Source: Pseudomonas sp. 14P_8.1_Bac3
GTDB lineage: Bacteria > Pseudomonadota > Gammaproteobacteria > Pseudomonadales > Pseudomonadaceae
Assembly: GCF_025466085.1 (NCBI RefSeq)
Contig: NZ_JANLOD010000007.1
Coordinates: 33,834-97,833, forward strand
Direction: 5' to 3'
DNA length: 64,000 bases
In this document: one piece after another, positions 1-9,521 of the stretch
Layout of the letters: every line of letters begins with the position of its first letter
Numbering within the stretch: the first letter of the stretch is position 1
Notes under the pieces: model-generated
Told to the model about the DNA's origin: nothing
The model's input: only the letters and a program-made list of their open reading frames with translations
Database searches by the model: none
Program-made: the position numbers and the translations under genes

Positions 1-1
1 C

Positions 2-1258
2 GTGCCGGCTGAGCGCATCGAGACTCAGGTCAACAAGCGTCTGCAGCAGACCGCCCAAAAGGCCAAGATCGCTGGCTTCCGTCCAGGCAAAGTGCCGATG
101 AGCGAAATCAAGCGCCGTTTTGGTGCTGATGCCCGCCAGGAAGCCGTTGGCGATGTGATCCAGTCCTCGTTCTACGAAGCCGTAGTCGAGCAAAAGCTGA
201 ACCCGGCTGGCGCGCCTTCGATCGAGCCGAAATCCCTGGAAGCCGGTAAAGACCTGGAATACGTCGCGATTTTCGAAGTGTTCCCTGAGTTCACCGTTGC
301 CGGTTTCGACGGTATCACCGTAGAACGCCTGAGCGCCGAAGTGGCTGACGCTGATCTGGACAAGATGCTGGACGTGCTGCGCAAGCAGAACACCCGTTTC
401 GAAGTAGCCGATCGTGCTGCCCAGAACGATGACCAGCTGAACATCGATTTCGTCGGCAAGGTCGACGGTGAAGTGTTCGCTGGCGGTTCCGCCAAAGGTA
501 CTCAGCTGGTGCTGGGTTCCGGCCGCATGATCCCGGGTTTCGAAGACGGTCTGGTTGGCGCTAAGGCCGGCGAAGAGCGCGTTCTGAACCTGACCTTCCC
601 AGAGGACTATCAGAACCTCGACCTGGCTGGCAAAACCGCTGAGTTCACGGTCACCGTGAACACTGTTTCCGAGCCAAAACTGCCAGAGCTGAACGAAGAA
701 TTCTTCGCTCAATTCGGCATCAAGGAAACCGGTCTGGAAGGCTTCCGTGCCGAAGTTCGCAAGAACATGGAGCGCGAGCTGCGCCAGGCGATCAAATCCA
801 AGGTGAAGAATCAGGTAATGGATGGTCTGCTGGCCACCAACCCGATCGAAGTGCCTAAGGCTCTGCTGTCCAATGAAGTTGACCGTCTGCGCGTGCAGGC
901 TGTTCAGCAGTTCGGCGGCAACATCAAGCCTGACCAACTGCCGGCCGAGCTGTTCGAAGAACAAGCCAAGCGTCGCGTTGTGCTGGGTCTGATCGTGGCT
1001 GAAGTGGTCAAGCAGTTCGACCTGAAGCCTGACGAAGCCCGCGTTCGTGAAATGATCCAGGAAATGGCTTCGGCCTACCAAGAGCCTGAGCAGGTTGTGT
1101 CCTGGTACTACAAGAACGACCAGCAACTGAACGAAGTCCGTTCGGTTGTGCTGGAAGAGCAAGTTGTGGATACTGTTCTGCAGAAAGCTAGCGTGACCGA
1201 CAAATCGGTCTCTTACGAAGAAGCAGTCAAGCCGGTAGAAGCTCCACAAGCCGACTGA
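2..1258 (+). CDS. tig: Trigger factor, 5'-truncated by the window edge
   Basis: Ribosome-associated peptidyl-prolyl isomerase and chaperone that receives nascent chains at the exit tunnel. The visible 418 residues begin inside the N-terminal ribosome-binding domain. The signature GFRPGKVPM lies near residues 25-33, followed by the FKBP-like PPIase domain (about 135-220) and the helical C-terminal chaperone arms. The family is about 436 residues, so roughly 18 residues lie before the window. The GTG at position 2 encodes the Val of the conserved AVPAERIE stretch and is not a start codon. It is followed by clpP, clpX and lon, the usual Pseudomonas order. Identification is firm. Confidence 0.97.
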   Translation: MPAERIETQVNKRLQQTAQKAKIAGFRPGKVPMSEIKRRFGADARQEAVGDVIQSSFYEAVVEQKLNPAGAPSIEPKSLEAGKDLEYVAIFEVFPEFTVAGFDGITVERLSAEVADADLDKMLDVLRKQNTRFEVADRAAQNDDQLNIDFVGKVDGEVFAGGSAKGTQLVLGSGRMIPGFEDGLVGAKAGEERVLNLTFPEDYQNLDLAGKTAEFTVTVNTVSEPKLPELNEEFFAQFGIKETGLEGFRAEVRKNMERELRQAIKSKVKNQVMDGLLATNPIEVPKALLSNEVDRLRVQAVQQFGGNIKPDQLPAELFEEQAKRRVVLGLIVAEVVKQFDLKPDEARVREMIQEMASAYQEPEQVVSWYYKNDQQLNEVRSVVLEEQVVDTVLQKASVTDKSVSYEEAVKPVEAPQAD

Positions 1259-1284
1259 TCGTTTTTGCGGTAAGAAGCACACAC

Positions 1285-1312
1285 CATAAGCCAGCCTTCG
1301 TGCTGGCTTATG
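1285..1312 (+). other. Perfect 11-bp hairpin between tig and clpP
   Basis: CATAAGCCAGC (1285-1295) and GCTGGCTTATG (1302-1312) form a perfect stem with a six-base loop CTTCGT. No T-tract follows, so it may be a partial terminator, a processing site or an attenuator that sets tig against clpP expression. Only the structure is seen; the role is inferred. Confidence 0.6.
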
Positions 1313-1351
1313 CGTATTCAAGACATAACTATTTGGGAGTGACTGCAGAGC

Positions 1352-1987
1352 ATGTTCCGTAATTCGTATATTCAGCAGAACTCTGATATCCAGGCCGCAG
1401 GCGGCCTGGTCCCGATGGTTGTCGAGCAGTCCGCTCGTGGCGAGCGCGCCTACGATATTTACTCGCGCCTTCTCAAGGAGCGTGTGATCTTTCTGGTTGG
1501 TCCCGTAGAGGACTACATGGCCAACCTGATTTGTGCGCAACTGCTGTTCCTTGAAGCGGAAAACCCGGACAAGGACATCCATCTCTATATCAACTCCCCG
1601 GGCGGCTCGGTGACAGCAGGCATGTCGATTTACGACACCATGCAGTTCATCAAGCCCAACGTGTCGACCACCTGTATCGGCCAGGCGTGCAGCATGGGCG
1701 CTTTCCTGCTGACCGCCGGTGCGCCGGGCAAGCGTTTCTGCCTGCCGAACTCGCGCGTGATGATTCACCAGCCACTGGGCGGTTTCCAGGGCCAGGCCTC
1801 GGATATCGAAATCCATGCCAAGGAAATCCTCTTCATTCGCGAGCGCTTGAACAAGCTGATGGCCCAGCACAGCGGGCGTACTCTTGAAGAAATCGAGCGC
1901 GATACCAACCGCGACAACTTCATGAGCGCAGAAGCCGCGCGCGACTACGGCTTGATCGATGAAGTGATCACCCAGCGCCCCGCTTAA
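1352..1987 (+). CDS. clpP: ATP-dependent Clp protease proteolytic subunit ClpP
   Basis: Serine peptidase forming the double-heptamer barrel that degrades substrates unfolded by ClpX or ClpA. The protein has 211 residues, the normal proteobacterial length. The catalytic triad is visible: Ser114 in GQACSMGAF, His139 in MIHQPLGG and Asp188 in NRDNF. The N-terminal stretch before [10 protein letters not shown] is a typical removable propeptide. The gene lies 93 bp after tig and 112 bp before clpX, the conserved arrangement. Identification is firm. Confidence 0.98.
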   Translation: MFRNSYIQQNSDIQAAGGLVPMVVEQSARGERAYDIYSRLLKERVIFLVGPVEDYMANLICAQLLFLEAENPDKDIHLYINSPGGSVTAGMSIYDTMQFIKPNVSTTCIGQACSMGAFLLTAGAPGKRFCLPNSRVMIHQPLGGFQGQASDIEIHAKEILFIRERLNKLMAQHSGRTLEEIERDTNRDNFMSAEAARDYGLIDEVITQRPA

Positions 1988-2031
1988 AATAAGCAGCTCA
2001 AAATAAGGTTGGTCGGCGGGTCCGATCACCA

Positions 2032-2051
2032 GCGGGCTTGAAAAAGCCCGC
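2032..2051 (+). other. GNRA-capped hairpin between clpP and clpX
   Basis: GCGGGCTT (2032-2039) and AAGCCCGC (2044-2051) form an 8-bp stem closed by a GAAA tetraloop. It lacks a downstream U-tract, so it is more likely an mRNA-stabilising or processing element than a terminator. Confidence 0.55.
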
Positions 2052-2099
2052 AATAGCCTTCATCTTGTGTTGCAAGCCTATCGGATTTGGATCGAACGA

Positions 2100-3383
2100 A
2101 TGACTGACACCCGCAACGGCGAGGACAACGGCAAGCTGCTCTATTGCTCCTTCTGTGGCAAAAGCCAGCATGAAGTACGCAAGTTGATTGCCGGCCCCTC
2201 GGTCTTTATCTGCGACGAGTGCGTCGACCTGTGCAATGACATCATCCGTGAGGAGGTGCAGGAAGCACAGGCCGAAAGCAGCGCGCATAAATTGCCTTCG
2301 CCTAAAGAAATCAGCGGCATCCTTGATCAGTACGTGATTGGTCAGGAACGTGCAAAAAAGGTTCTGGCCGTAGCGGTGTACAACCACTACAAGCGCCTGA
2401 ATCAGCGTGACAAAAAGAATGACGACGTCGAACTCGGCAAAAGCAATATCTTGCTGATCGGCCCGACAGGCTCGGGTAAAACCCTGCTTGCCGAAACACT
2501 GGCCCGCTTGCTGAACGTTCCGTTCACCATCGCTGACGCAACCACCCTCACAGAGGCGGGTTACGTGGGCGAAGATGTCGAGAACATCATTCAGAAGCTG
2601 CTGCAGAAGTGCGATTACGACGTAGAAAAAGCCCAGATGGGCATTGTCTACATCGATGAGATCGACAAGATCTCGCGTAAATCTGACAACCCGTCGATCA
2701 CCCGGGACGTTTCCGGTGAAGGCGTGCAGCAGGCCTTGCTCAAGTTGATCGAAGGCACGGTCGCTTCCGTTCCGCCTCAAGGTGGCCGCAAGCATCCGCA
2801 GCAGGAATTCCTGCAGGTCGATACCCGTAACATCCTGTTCATCTGCGGTGGTGCGTTCTCTGGCCTGGAGAAAGTGATTCAAAACCGTTCCACCAAAGGT
2901 GGCATCGGTTTCAACGCAGAAGTGCGCAGCAAGGAAGAAGGCAAGAAAGTCGGTGAATCCCTGCGTGAAGTCGAGCCTGACGATCTGGTCAAGTTCGGTC
3001 TGATCCCGGAATTCGTCGGTCGTCTGCCGGTGCTTGCCACGCTGGACGAGCTTGATGAGGCTGCGTTGATGCAGATTCTCACCGAGCCGAAAAACGCCCT
3101 GACCAAGCAGTACGCCAAGCTGTTCGAGATGGAAGGCGTGGACCTGGAATTCCGGGCCGACGCGCTGAAATCCGTCGCAAAACGCGCCCTGGAACGCAAG
3201 ACCGGTGCCCGTGGCCTGCGATCGATTCTCGAAGGTGTGTTGCTCGACACGATGTATGAAATCCCCTCGCAGTCCGAGGTGAGCAAAGTCGTGATCGATG
3301 AAAGCGTGATAGAAGGCAAGTCCAAGCCACTGTATATCTACGAAAACAGTGAGCCGGCTGCGAAGGCCGCGCCAGACGCATAA
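2100..3383 (+). CDS. clpX: ClpX, ATP-binding unfoldase of the ClpXP protease
   Basis: AAA+ unfoldase that recognises degrons and feeds proteins to ClpP. The protein has 427 residues. An N-terminal C4 zinc-binding domain is seen (CSFC near residue 16, CDEC near 41), then Walker A GPTGSGKT (about residue 120), Walker [10 protein letters not shown], and the IGF loop in KGGIGFNAE that docks into ClpP. The start is set at the ATG of MTDTRNGED, the conserved Pseudomonas N-terminus; in-frame codons upstream are not conserved. Followed by a strong terminator, so lon is separately transcribed. Confidence 0.98.
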   Translation: MTDTRNGEDNGKLLYCSFCGKSQHEVRKLIAGPSVFICDECVDLCNDIIREEVQEAQAESSAHKLPSPKEISGILDQYVIGQERAKKVLAVAVYNHYKRLNQRDKKNDDVELGKSNILLIGPTGSGKTLLAETLARLLNVPFTIADATTLTEAGYVGEDVENIIQKLLQKCDYDVEKAQMGIVYIDEIDKISRKSDNPSITRDVSGEGVQQALLKLIEGTVASVPPQGGRKHPQQEFLQVDTRNILFICGGAFSGLEKVIQNRSTKGGIGFNAEVRSKEEGKKVGESLREVEPDDLVKFGLIPEFVGRLPVLATLDELDEAALMQILTEPKNALTKQYAKLFEMEGVDLEFRADALKSVAKRALERKTGARGLRSILEGVLLDTMYEIPSQSEVSKVVIDESVIEGKSKPLYIYENSEPAAKAAPDA

Positions 3384-3401
3384 GCGTCACGCAGCTGGAA
3401 T

Positions 3402-3432
3402 AAAGAAGGGGCCTTCGGGCCCCTTTTCTTTT
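3402..3432 (+). terminator. Rho-independent terminator after clpX
   Basis: GGGGCC (3408-3413), a TTCG tetraloop, then GGCCCC (3418-3423) followed by TTTTCTTTT. Flanking A and T residues extend the stem. This is a textbook intrinsic terminator ending the clpP-clpX unit. Confidence 0.92.
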
Positions 3433-3458
3433 AAAGCGTTTTTAACACCCTCTTTATG

Positions 3459-3487
3459 CTTGTTTTTTTTGAAAGCAGCCCCCATCT
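3459..3487 (+). promoter_or_regulatory. Sigma32 (heat-shock) type promoter of lon
   Basis: CTTGTTT at 3459-3465, a 14-bp spacer, then CCCCATCT at 3480-3487. This matches the RpoH consensus CTTGAAA - 13 to 15 bp - CCCCATNT, with the -10 element perfect. It lies about 60 bp before the lon start, and heat-shock control of lon is established in proteobacteria. Confidence 0.75.
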
Positions 3488-3545
3488 TGGTTTCAAGCTT
3501 ACTTCCATCTGTTTACGGCCTTATGGCCGCCGTAGAGGCGAAATC

Positions 3546-5942
3546 ATGAAGACAACCATCGAATTGCCTCTCCTGCCATTGCGTGATGTCGTGGTTTATC
3601 CGCACATGGTTATCCCGCTGTTCGTGGGGCGCGAGAAATCCATCGAAGCCCTCGAGGCAGCGATGACGGGCGACAAGCAGATCCTTCTGCTGGCGCAGAG
3701 AAACCCTGCCGACGACGATCCCGGTGAAGACGCACTTTATCGCGTAGGCACCATCGCGACCGTCCTGCAGCTGCTGAAGCTGCCAGACGGCACGGTCAAG
3801 GTTTTGGTCGAAGGCGAGCAGCGTGGTGCCGTGGAGCGCTTCAGCGAAGTGGACGGCCACTGCCGTGCCGAAGTCTCGTTGATCGACGAAGTCGACGCGC
3901 CAGAACGCGAGTCGGAAGTATTTGTGCGCAGTCTGCTGGCTCAGTTCGAGCAGTATGTGCAGTTGGGCAAGAAAGTGCCGGCCGAGGTCCTGTCGTCGCT
4001 CAACAGCATCGACGAGCCTGGCCGCCTGGTCGACACCATGGCCGCGCACATGGCGCTGAAAATCGAGCAGAAGCAGGAAATCCTCGAAATCATCGATTTG
4101 TCGGCCCGGGTCGAGCACGTCCTGGCGCTGCTGGATGCCGAAATCGATCTGCTGCAAGTGGAAAAACGCATTCGCGGTCGCGTCAAGAAACAAATGGAGC
4201 GCAGCCAGCGCGAGTACTACCTGAATGAGCAGATGAAGGCCATTCAGAAAGAGCTCGGCGACAGCGACGAAGGCCACAACGAAATCGAAGAGCTGAAGAA
4301 GCGCATCGATGCCGCTGGCCTGCCGAAGGACGCCATGGCCAAAGCCCAGGGTGAACTGAACAAACTCAAGCAAATGTCGCCGATGTCCGCGGAAGCGACC
4401 GTGGTGCGCTCCTACATCGACTGGCTGGTCCAGGTGCCGTGGAAGGCGCAGAGCAAGGTGCGTCTCGACCTGGCTCGTGCAGAAGACATCCTTGATGCCG
4501 ACCACTACGGTCTGGAAGAAGTCAAAGAACGGATCCTCGAATACCTCGCCGTGCAGAAGCGGGTGAAGAAAATTCGTGGTCCGGTGTTGTGCCTGGTCGG
4601 TCCTCCGGGTGTGGGTAAAACCTCCCTGGCAGAATCGATTGCTCACGCCACCAACCGCAAATTCGTGCGCATGGCCCTTGGCGGCGTACGCGATGAAGCG
4701 GAAATTCGTGGCCATCGCCGTACTTACATCGGTTCGATGCCAGGAAGATTGATTCAAAAGATGACAAAGGTGGGCGTCCGCAACCCGCTGTTCCTGCTCG
4801 ATGAAATCGACAAAATGGGCAGCGACATGCGTGGCGATCCGGCGTCGGCGTTGCTGGAAGTGCTCGATCCGGAGCAGAACCACAACTTCAACGATCACTA
4901 TCTGGAAGTCGACTACGACCTGTCCGATGTGATGTTCCTGTGCACCTCCAACTCCATGAATATTCCGCCGGCGCTGCTCGACCGGATGGAAGTGATTCGT
5001 CTGCCGGGCTACACCGAAGACGAGAAGATCAACATCGCCGTCAAATACCTTTCGCCGAAGCAGATTACGGCGAATGGCCTGAAGAAAGGCGAGCTGGAAT
5101 TCGACGCTGAAGCGATCCGCGACATCATTCGCTACTACACCCGCGAAGCCGGTGTGCGGGGGCTGGAGCGCCAGATTGCCAAGGTCTGCCGCAAGGCGGT
5201 CAAAGAGCATGCACTGGAAAAACGCTTCTCGGTGAAGGTCACTGCCGAGATGCTCGAACACTTCCTGGGCGTGCGTAAATTCCGTTACGGCCTGGCTGAA
5301 TCCCAGGATCAGATCGGCCAGGTGACCGGTCTGGCGTGGACCCAGGTGGGCGGCGAATTGCTGACCATCGAAGCCGCTGTCGTACCGGGTAAAGGGCAGT
5401 TGATCAAGACCGGTTCCCTGGGTGACGTGATGGTCGAGTCGATCACCGCAGCCCTGACCGTTGTCCGCAGCCGTGCGAAGAGCCTGGGGATTCCCCTGGA
5501 CTTCCACGAGAAGCGCGACACGCACATCCACATGCCGGAAGGGGCGACCCCGAAGGATGGCCCTAGCGCCGGTGTAGGCATGTGCACGGCCCTGGTGTCG
5601 GCATTGACCGGGATTCCGGTGCGCGCGGATGTCGCCATGACGGGCGAAATCACCTTGCGTGGCCAGGTACTGGCGATTGGCGGTCTGAAAGAAAAACTGC
5701 TCGCCGCTCACCGTGGCGGGATCAAGACTGTGATCATTCCTGAAGAGAACGTACGCGATCTGAAGGAAATTCCTGACAATATCAAGCAGGATCTGCAGAT
5801 TAAACCGGTTAAATGGATTGACGAGGTCCTGCAAATTGCGCTGCAATACGCGCCGGAGCCCTTACCCGATGTAGCTCCGGAGATAGTTGCAAAGGATGAA
5901 AAACGCGAGTCTGACTCTAAGGAAAGAATTAGCACGCATTAG
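3546..5942 (+). CDS. lon: Lon ATP-dependent protease
   Basis: Cytosolic AAA+ serine protease for misfolded and regulatory proteins; 798 residues, the usual length. Order of domains: N-terminal substrate-binding LAN domain (LPLLPLRDVVVYP near residue 7), coiled coil, AAA+ module with Walker A GPPGVGKTS and Walker B LFLLDEIDKM, and the C-terminal protease domain. The catalytic Ser is in DGPSAGVGM and the catalytic Lys in GGLKEKLLAA. The start ATG follows a GAGGCG ribosome-binding site at 3530-3535. In-frame upstream codons overlap the sigma32 promoter and are unlikely to be translated. Confidence 0.98.
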   Translation: MKTTIELPLLPLRDVVVYPHMVIPLFVGREKSIEALEAAMTGDKQILLLAQRNPADDDPGEDALYRVGTIATVLQLLKLPDGTVKVLVEGEQRGAVERFSEVDGHCRAEVSLIDEVDAPERESEVFVRSLLAQFEQYVQLGKKVPAEVLSSLNSIDEPGRLVDTMAAHMALKIEQKQEILEIIDLSARVEHVLALLDAEIDLLQVEKRIRGRVKKQMERSQREYYLNEQMKAIQKELGDSDEGHNEIEELKKRIDAAGLPKDAMAKAQGELNKLKQMSPMSAEATVVRSYIDWLVQVPWKAQSKVRLDLARAEDILDADHYGLEEVKERILEYLAVQKRVKKIRGPVLCLVGPPGVGKTSLAESIAHATNRKFVRMALGGVRDEAEIRGHRRTYIGSMPGRLIQKMTKVGVRNPLFLLDEIDKMGSDMRGDPASALLEVLDPEQNHNFNDHYLEVDYDLSDVMFLCTSNSMNIPPALLDRMEVIRLPGYTEDEKINIAVKYLSPKQITANGLKKGELEFDAEAIRDIIRYYTREAGVRGLERQIAKVCRKAVKEHALEKRFSVKVTAEMLEHFLGVRKFRYGLAESQDQIGQVTGLAWTQVGGELLTIEAAVVPGKGQLIKTGSLGDVMVESITAALTVVRSRAKSLGIPLDFHEKRDTHIHMPEGATPKDGPSAGVGMCTALVSALTGIPVRADVAMTGEITLRGQVLAIGGLKEKLLAAHRGGIKTVIIPEENVRDLKEIPDNIKQDLQIKPVKWIDEVLQIALQYAPEPLPDVAPEIVAKDEKRESDSKERISTH

Positions 5943-5965
5943 TACGGATTTGCCTGAGGGGCTTG

Positions 5966-5994
5966 TTGACAGCTTTTTAGAGCCCTTGTTATAA
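5966..5994 (+). promoter_or_regulatory. Sigma70 promoter of hupB
   Basis: A perfect -35 TTGACA (5966-5971), a 17-bp spacer and TTATAA (5989-5994) lie about 95 bp before the hupB GTG start. The near-consensus sequence fits the high expression expected of an HU subunit. Confidence 0.85.
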
Positions 5995-6089
5995 AGCGGC
6001 TCTTAAGTGTCTGTAGGCCATTCAGCACTCGTTTTTGCTTTCACCAAAAAACTTAGAATCATACTCAAATAGATATAAGGGGACTTAGA

Positions 6090-6362
6090 GTGAACAAGTC
6101 GGAACTGATTGATGCTATCGCTGCATCCGCTGATATCCCGAAAGCTGCTGCTGGCCGTGCGCTGGACGCTGTAATCGAATCCGTCACTGGCGCTCTCAAG
6201 GCTGGCGACTCTGTTGTTCTGGTTGGTTTCGGCACTTTCTCCGTAACTGATCGTCCGGCTCGCGTCGGTCGTAACCCACAGACCGGTAAGTCGCTGCAGA
6301 TCGCAGCAGCCAAAAAACCAGGTTTCAAAGCCGGTAAAGCACTGAAAGAAGCTGTCAACTAA
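6090..6362 (+). CDS. hupB: DNA-binding protein HU-beta
   Basis: Small histone-like protein that bends and compacts DNA. 90 residues beginning at a GTG start preceded by AAGGGGAC. The N-terminal helices [11 protein letters not shown], the beta-arm signature GFGTFSV and [11 protein letters not shown], and the C-terminal [11 protein letters not shown] are all classic HU features. The lon-hupB-ppiD order is conserved in Pseudomonas. Firm identification. Confidence 0.98.
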   Translation: MNKSELIDAIAASADIPKAAAGRALDAVIESVTGALKAGDSVVLVGFGTFSVTDRPARVGRNPQTGKSLQIAAAKKPGFKAGKALKEAVN

Positions 6363-6415
6363 GTTTGATTCAGGTTTTTGCCTATCCGGGTCGGGGTCAT
6401 GCCTGACCTGGCAGC

Positions 6416-6493
6416 GGAGCGGTAGTCCAGTCGGCAGGTCGCCGGTCCGAGACGCCGAGGGTCGCAAGTTCGAACCTTCGGTCCGCTCCGCCA
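6416..6493 (+). pseudogene. tRNA-Asp-like sequence, degenerate
   Basis: The 78-nt segment starts GGAGCGGTAGTCCAGTCGG and ends with a perfectly complementary CCGCTCC, G and an encoded CCA, the acceptor arm of bacterial tRNA-Asp. The TTCGAAC T-loop is present. However, the T-stem pairs over only three positions with two extra bases, the D-stem has a T-T mismatch, and the anticodon loop reads CCGAGAC. That would give anticodon GAG (Leu) instead of GUC (Asp). A terminator follows at once. It may be a decayed tRNA or a tRNA-like element at the 3' end of the hupB transcript; a functional tRNA seems unlikely. Confidence 0.5.
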
Positions 6494-6500
6494 GTTACGA

Positions 6501-6530
6501 GAAGGCGCATCCTCGGATGCGCCTTTCTTC
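6501..6530 (+). terminator. Intrinsic terminator after hupB and the tRNA-like element
   Basis: GAAGGCGCATC (6501-6511), loop CTCG, then GATGCGCCTTTC (6516-6527) and further T residues. A strong 10-11 bp stem with a T-rich tail. Confidence 0.88.
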
Positions 6531-6595
6531 TATCCGGATTCTACCCACGCTCCACGGTTGCCTAATTTTGAAGTTCAACCGTTTCTGGGGGACGC

Positions 6596-8467
6596 ATGCT
6601 GCAGAATATCAGGGACAATTCACAAGGCTGGATTGCCAAGACCATTATCGGGGTCATCGTTGCACTGATGGCTTTGACCGGTTTCGATGCCATTTTCAAG
6701 GCCACTACCCATAGTAACGACGCGGCCAAGGTCAACGGCGAAGAAATCAGCCAGAACGAGCTGAGCCAGGCGGTTGATATGCAACGCCGTCAACTCATGC
6801 AACAGCTGGGCAAGGATTTCGATGCTTCCTTGCTCGACGAGAAAATGTTGCGCGAATCGGCCCTCAAGGGCCTGATCGATCGCAAACTGCTGCTGCAAGG
6901 CGCAGAAAAATCGAAATTTGCTTTCTCCGAAACGGCGTTGGACCAGGTGATTCTGCAAACACCAGAATTCCAGGTGGACGGCAAATTCAGTCCCGAGCGT
7001 TTCGATCAGGTCATTCGTCAACTCGGCTACAGCCGCATGCAATTCCGCCAGATGCTGGCTCAGGAAATGCTGATCGGCCAGCTGCGTGCGGGTCTGGCAG
7101 GTAGCGGTTTTGTCACCGACGCCCAGGTGCTGGCTTTCGCCCGTCTGGAAAAGCAGACCCGTGACTTCGCTTCCCTGAACGTCAAGGCTGACCCGGCAGC
7201 GGTGAAGCTGACCGACGATGAGGTCAAGGCTTACTACGACGAACACGCCAAGGAGTTCATGACGCCGGATCAGGTGATCATTGACTACCTCGAATTGAAG
7301 AAGTCTTCCTTCTTTGATCAGGTCGCCGTCAAGGATGAAGACCTGCAAGCGGCGTATCAGAAAGAAATCGCCAACCTGTCCGAGCAACGTCGGGCGGCGC
7401 ACATTCTGATCGAAGTGAACGACAAAGTGACCGAGGCGCAAGCCAAGGCGAAGATCGAAGAAATCCAGGCCCGTCTGGCCAAGGGCGAGAAATTCGAGGC
7501 CCTGGCCAAGGAGTTCTCGCAGGATCCAGGTTCGGCGAACAACGGCGGTGACCTCGGCTATGCCGGTCCTGGCGTGTACGATCCAGCGTTCGAAACAGCG
7601 TTGTATGCGTTGAACAAGGATCAAGTCTCGGCGCCGGTTCGCACTGACTTCGGTTTCCACCTGATCAAGTTGTTGGGTGTTGAGGCCCCGGAAGTTCCGA
7701 CCCTCGCCAGCCTGAAAGACAAGCTGACCCGCGAGCTGAAAACCCAGCAGGTCGAGCAGCGTTTCGTCGAGGCGACCAAGCAGCTGGAAGACTCGTCGTT
7801 CGAAGCTTCCGATCTGGCCCAGCCGGCTCAGGACCTGAAGCTGACCGTTCATACCTCCAAGCCGTTCGGCCGCGAAGGTGGCGAAGGCGTTGCCGCCAAC
7901 CGTGCCGTGCTCACTGCCGCGTTCAGTCCTGAAGTGTTGGATGAGGGTGCCAACAGCACGGCCATCGAGCTCGATCCGGAAACCGTGATCGTGCTGCGCG
8001 CCAAGGAACACCTGAAGCCGACGCAATTGCCGCTGGAAAGCGTGTCTGCCGCCATCCGCAGTCAGCTGGCCAAGGAGCACGCCAGTGCTGACGCCAAGAC
8101 CAGGGCTGACGCCCTGATCACCAACCTGCGCGAAGGCAAGACGCCACTGGACAAGGCGATCGACGGTCAGAGCTGGAAAATCACCACCGCCGCGACTCGC
8201 GCTCAGGAAGGGATTGACCCGACTGTGCTGCAGGCGCTGTTCCGCATGCCGAAACCAGCTGCCAAAGACAAGCCGACCTTCAGTAGCGTGACCCTGGCCG
8301 ATGGTAGCCTGGTGATCGTGCGCCTGAACGGCGTCAACGAAGCCGCTGCACCGACCGAAGAAGAGAAGGCTCAATACCGTCGCTTCCTCGCCTCGCGCAT
8401 CGGCCAGCAAGACTTTGCGGCGTACCGCAAACAGCTGGAAACTGAAGCGGACATCAAGCGTTACTGA
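6596..8467 (+). CDS. ppiD: Periplasmic folding chaperone PpiD
   Basis: Inner-membrane-anchored periplasmic chaperone with SurA-like and parvulin domains, acting on proteins leaving the Sec translocon. 623 residues. A short cytoplasmic N-terminus (MLQNIRDNSQGW) is followed by one membrane helix (about residues 14-34), SurA-N-like regions and the parvulin domain around residues 265-360 (RAAHILIEV, GGDLGYAGPG). It follows hupB as in other pseudomonads. Its start follows a GGGGGACGC ribosome-binding site. Confidence 0.95.
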   Translation: MLQNIRDNSQGWIAKTIIGVIVALMALTGFDAIFKATTHSNDAAKVNGEEISQNELSQAVDMQRRQLMQQLGKDFDASLLDEKMLRESALKGLIDRKLLLQGAEKSKFAFSETALDQVILQTPEFQVDGKFSPERFDQVIRQLGYSRMQFRQMLAQEMLIGQLRAGLAGSGFVTDAQVLAFARLEKQTRDFASLNVKADPAAVKLTDDEVKAYYDEHAKEFMTPDQVIIDYLELKKSSFFDQVAVKDEDLQAAYQKEIANLSEQRRAAHILIEVNDKVTEAQAKAKIEEIQARLAKGEKFEALAKEFSQDPGSANNGGDLGYAGPGVYDPAFETALYALNKDQVSAPVRTDFGFHLIKLLGVEAPEVPTLASLKDKLTRELKTQQVEQRFVEATKQLEDSSFEASDLAQPAQDLKLTVHTSKPFGREGGEGVAANRAVLTAAFSPEVLDEGANSTAIELDPETVIVLRAKEHLKPTQLPLESVSAAIRSQLAKEHASADAKTRADALITNLREGKTPLDKAIDGQSWKITTAATRAQEGIDPTVLQALFRMPKPAAKDKPTFSSVTLADGSLVIVRLNGVNEAAAPTEEEKAQYRRFLASRIGQQDFAAYRKQLETEADIKRY

Positions 8468-8492
8468 TGCCTGATTGAGTTTTCTGCAATTG

Positions 8493-8524
8493 AAAAACCC
8501 CGGTCGAAACGCCGGGGTTTTTTG
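8493..8524 (+). terminator. Intrinsic terminator after ppiD
   Basis: AAAAACCCCGG (8493-8503), loop TCGAAACG, CCGGGGTTTTTTG (8512-8524). GC stem with T6 tail, ending the conserved housekeeping block. Confidence 0.92.
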
Positions 8525-8696
8525 TGGGCGAGGTTTTTGATGGTGTCTCGGCTCATCGATCGTCCAAAAGCCCACGCGACTTTTCCCGCATATAACGGTC
8601 AATTCACCTGTCACCGTTTTAAGACACCAATCGATGCGCACCTAAGCATCGATCTGTTGCACAATACGCCCCGGACCGTTTTCCTCAGGATGTTCA

Positions 8697-9521
8697 ATGT
8701 TTAAATCATTTCCCGTGCAGGTTGTCGGGCTGGCGTTGCTGCTGGCCGCCGCGGCCGGCTGCTCGTCGAAGAAAGCAGCGATCTATGAGCATGAGAACTT
8801 CGACGACTCCGGAACGTTTTCGCGTAACTATCCGGTGACCGATACGCAGACCTGCGAAGCCGCTCGTCGGGCGTTGCTCAGCCAGGGCTACATCATCACC
8901 AGCAGCGACCCGAAGCTGATCAGTGGTCATAAAAGCTTCCAGCAGACCGGCGATACGCACATGGAGATCAGCTTCAGTGTGGTGTGTGCCGATGACGGCA
9001 GCGAAGGGCACCACGCGACCATGTTCGCCAACGCCTTGCAGGATCGCTATGCGTTGAAGAAGACCAACAACTCTGCCAGCCTCGGCGTAGGCGTGCTGGG
9101 TTCGGTGTCGATGCCGATCGGCTCCTCTGACGACTCGATGGTCAAGGTCGCCAGCGAGACAGTTTCCTCGGCGAAGTTCTACGAGCGTTTCTTCACCCTG
9201 GTCGAGCTGTTCCTGCCTGCGGAAGCGAAAAAAGCCGCGCACATCGTCGAGAAGCCGAAAACCGATCTCGGCGTGCCGGAAGCCAAGGCCGCTCCGGCTT
9301 CGCTGGCACCCGAACCGGCACCTGCGGCGGAACCTGTCCCGGCCCCGCCGGCGGAACCTGCGCCGATGCCTGTCTCGGAACCCGTTGCGCCGCCAGCCGA
9401 CGCCGCACCGATCACGCCGGCCGAGAACAGCGAGCCGGCTCCGGCAGCGGAAACCATAACGCCTCCGGCGAACCCGAGTGACATGGCGCCGCCGAGCGAA
9501 CCGATCAAATCGATGCCTTGA
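8697..9521 (+). CDS. DUF2242 family lipoprotein
   Basis: 274 residues with a lipoprotein signal peptide: hydrophobic core VVGLALLLAAA and lipobox AAGC, so the mature protein would start at Cys22 and be lipid-anchored. A DUF2242-like domain follows (about 30-185: CEAARRALLSQGY, SFSVVCADDG). The last 80 residues are a low-complexity Pro/Ala/Glu tail (PAPAAEPVPAPPAEP type), likely an extended periplasmic linker. No function is known to me. It sits directly after ppiD in this genome group. Confidence 0.8.
   Translation: MFKSFPVQVVGLALLLAAAAGCSSKKAAIYEHENFDDSGTFSRNYPVTDTQTCEAARRALLSQGYIITSSDPKLISGHKSFQQTGDTHMEISFSVVCADDGSEGHHATMFANALQDRYALKKTNNSASLGVGVLGSVSMPIGSSDDSMVKVASETVSSAKFYERFFTLVELFLPAEAKKAAHIVEKPKTDLGVPEAKAAPASLAPEPAPAAEPVPAPPAEPAPMPVSEPVAPPADAAPITPAENSEPAPAAETITPPANPSDMAPPSEPIKSMP

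Noticed and set aside
2..4. GTG at position 2 as the start of tig
   Set aside because: The encoded Val belongs to the conserved trigger factor sequence, and about 18 residues are missing upstream.
3513..5846. 777-codon open frame antisense to lon
   Set aside because: It mirrors lon codon periodicity in a GC-rich gene, has no family character, and lon is certain on the other strand.
6620..8641. 673-codon open frame antisense to ppiD
   Set aside because: Shadow of the ppiD reading frame; no ribosome-binding site and it crosses the ppiD terminator.
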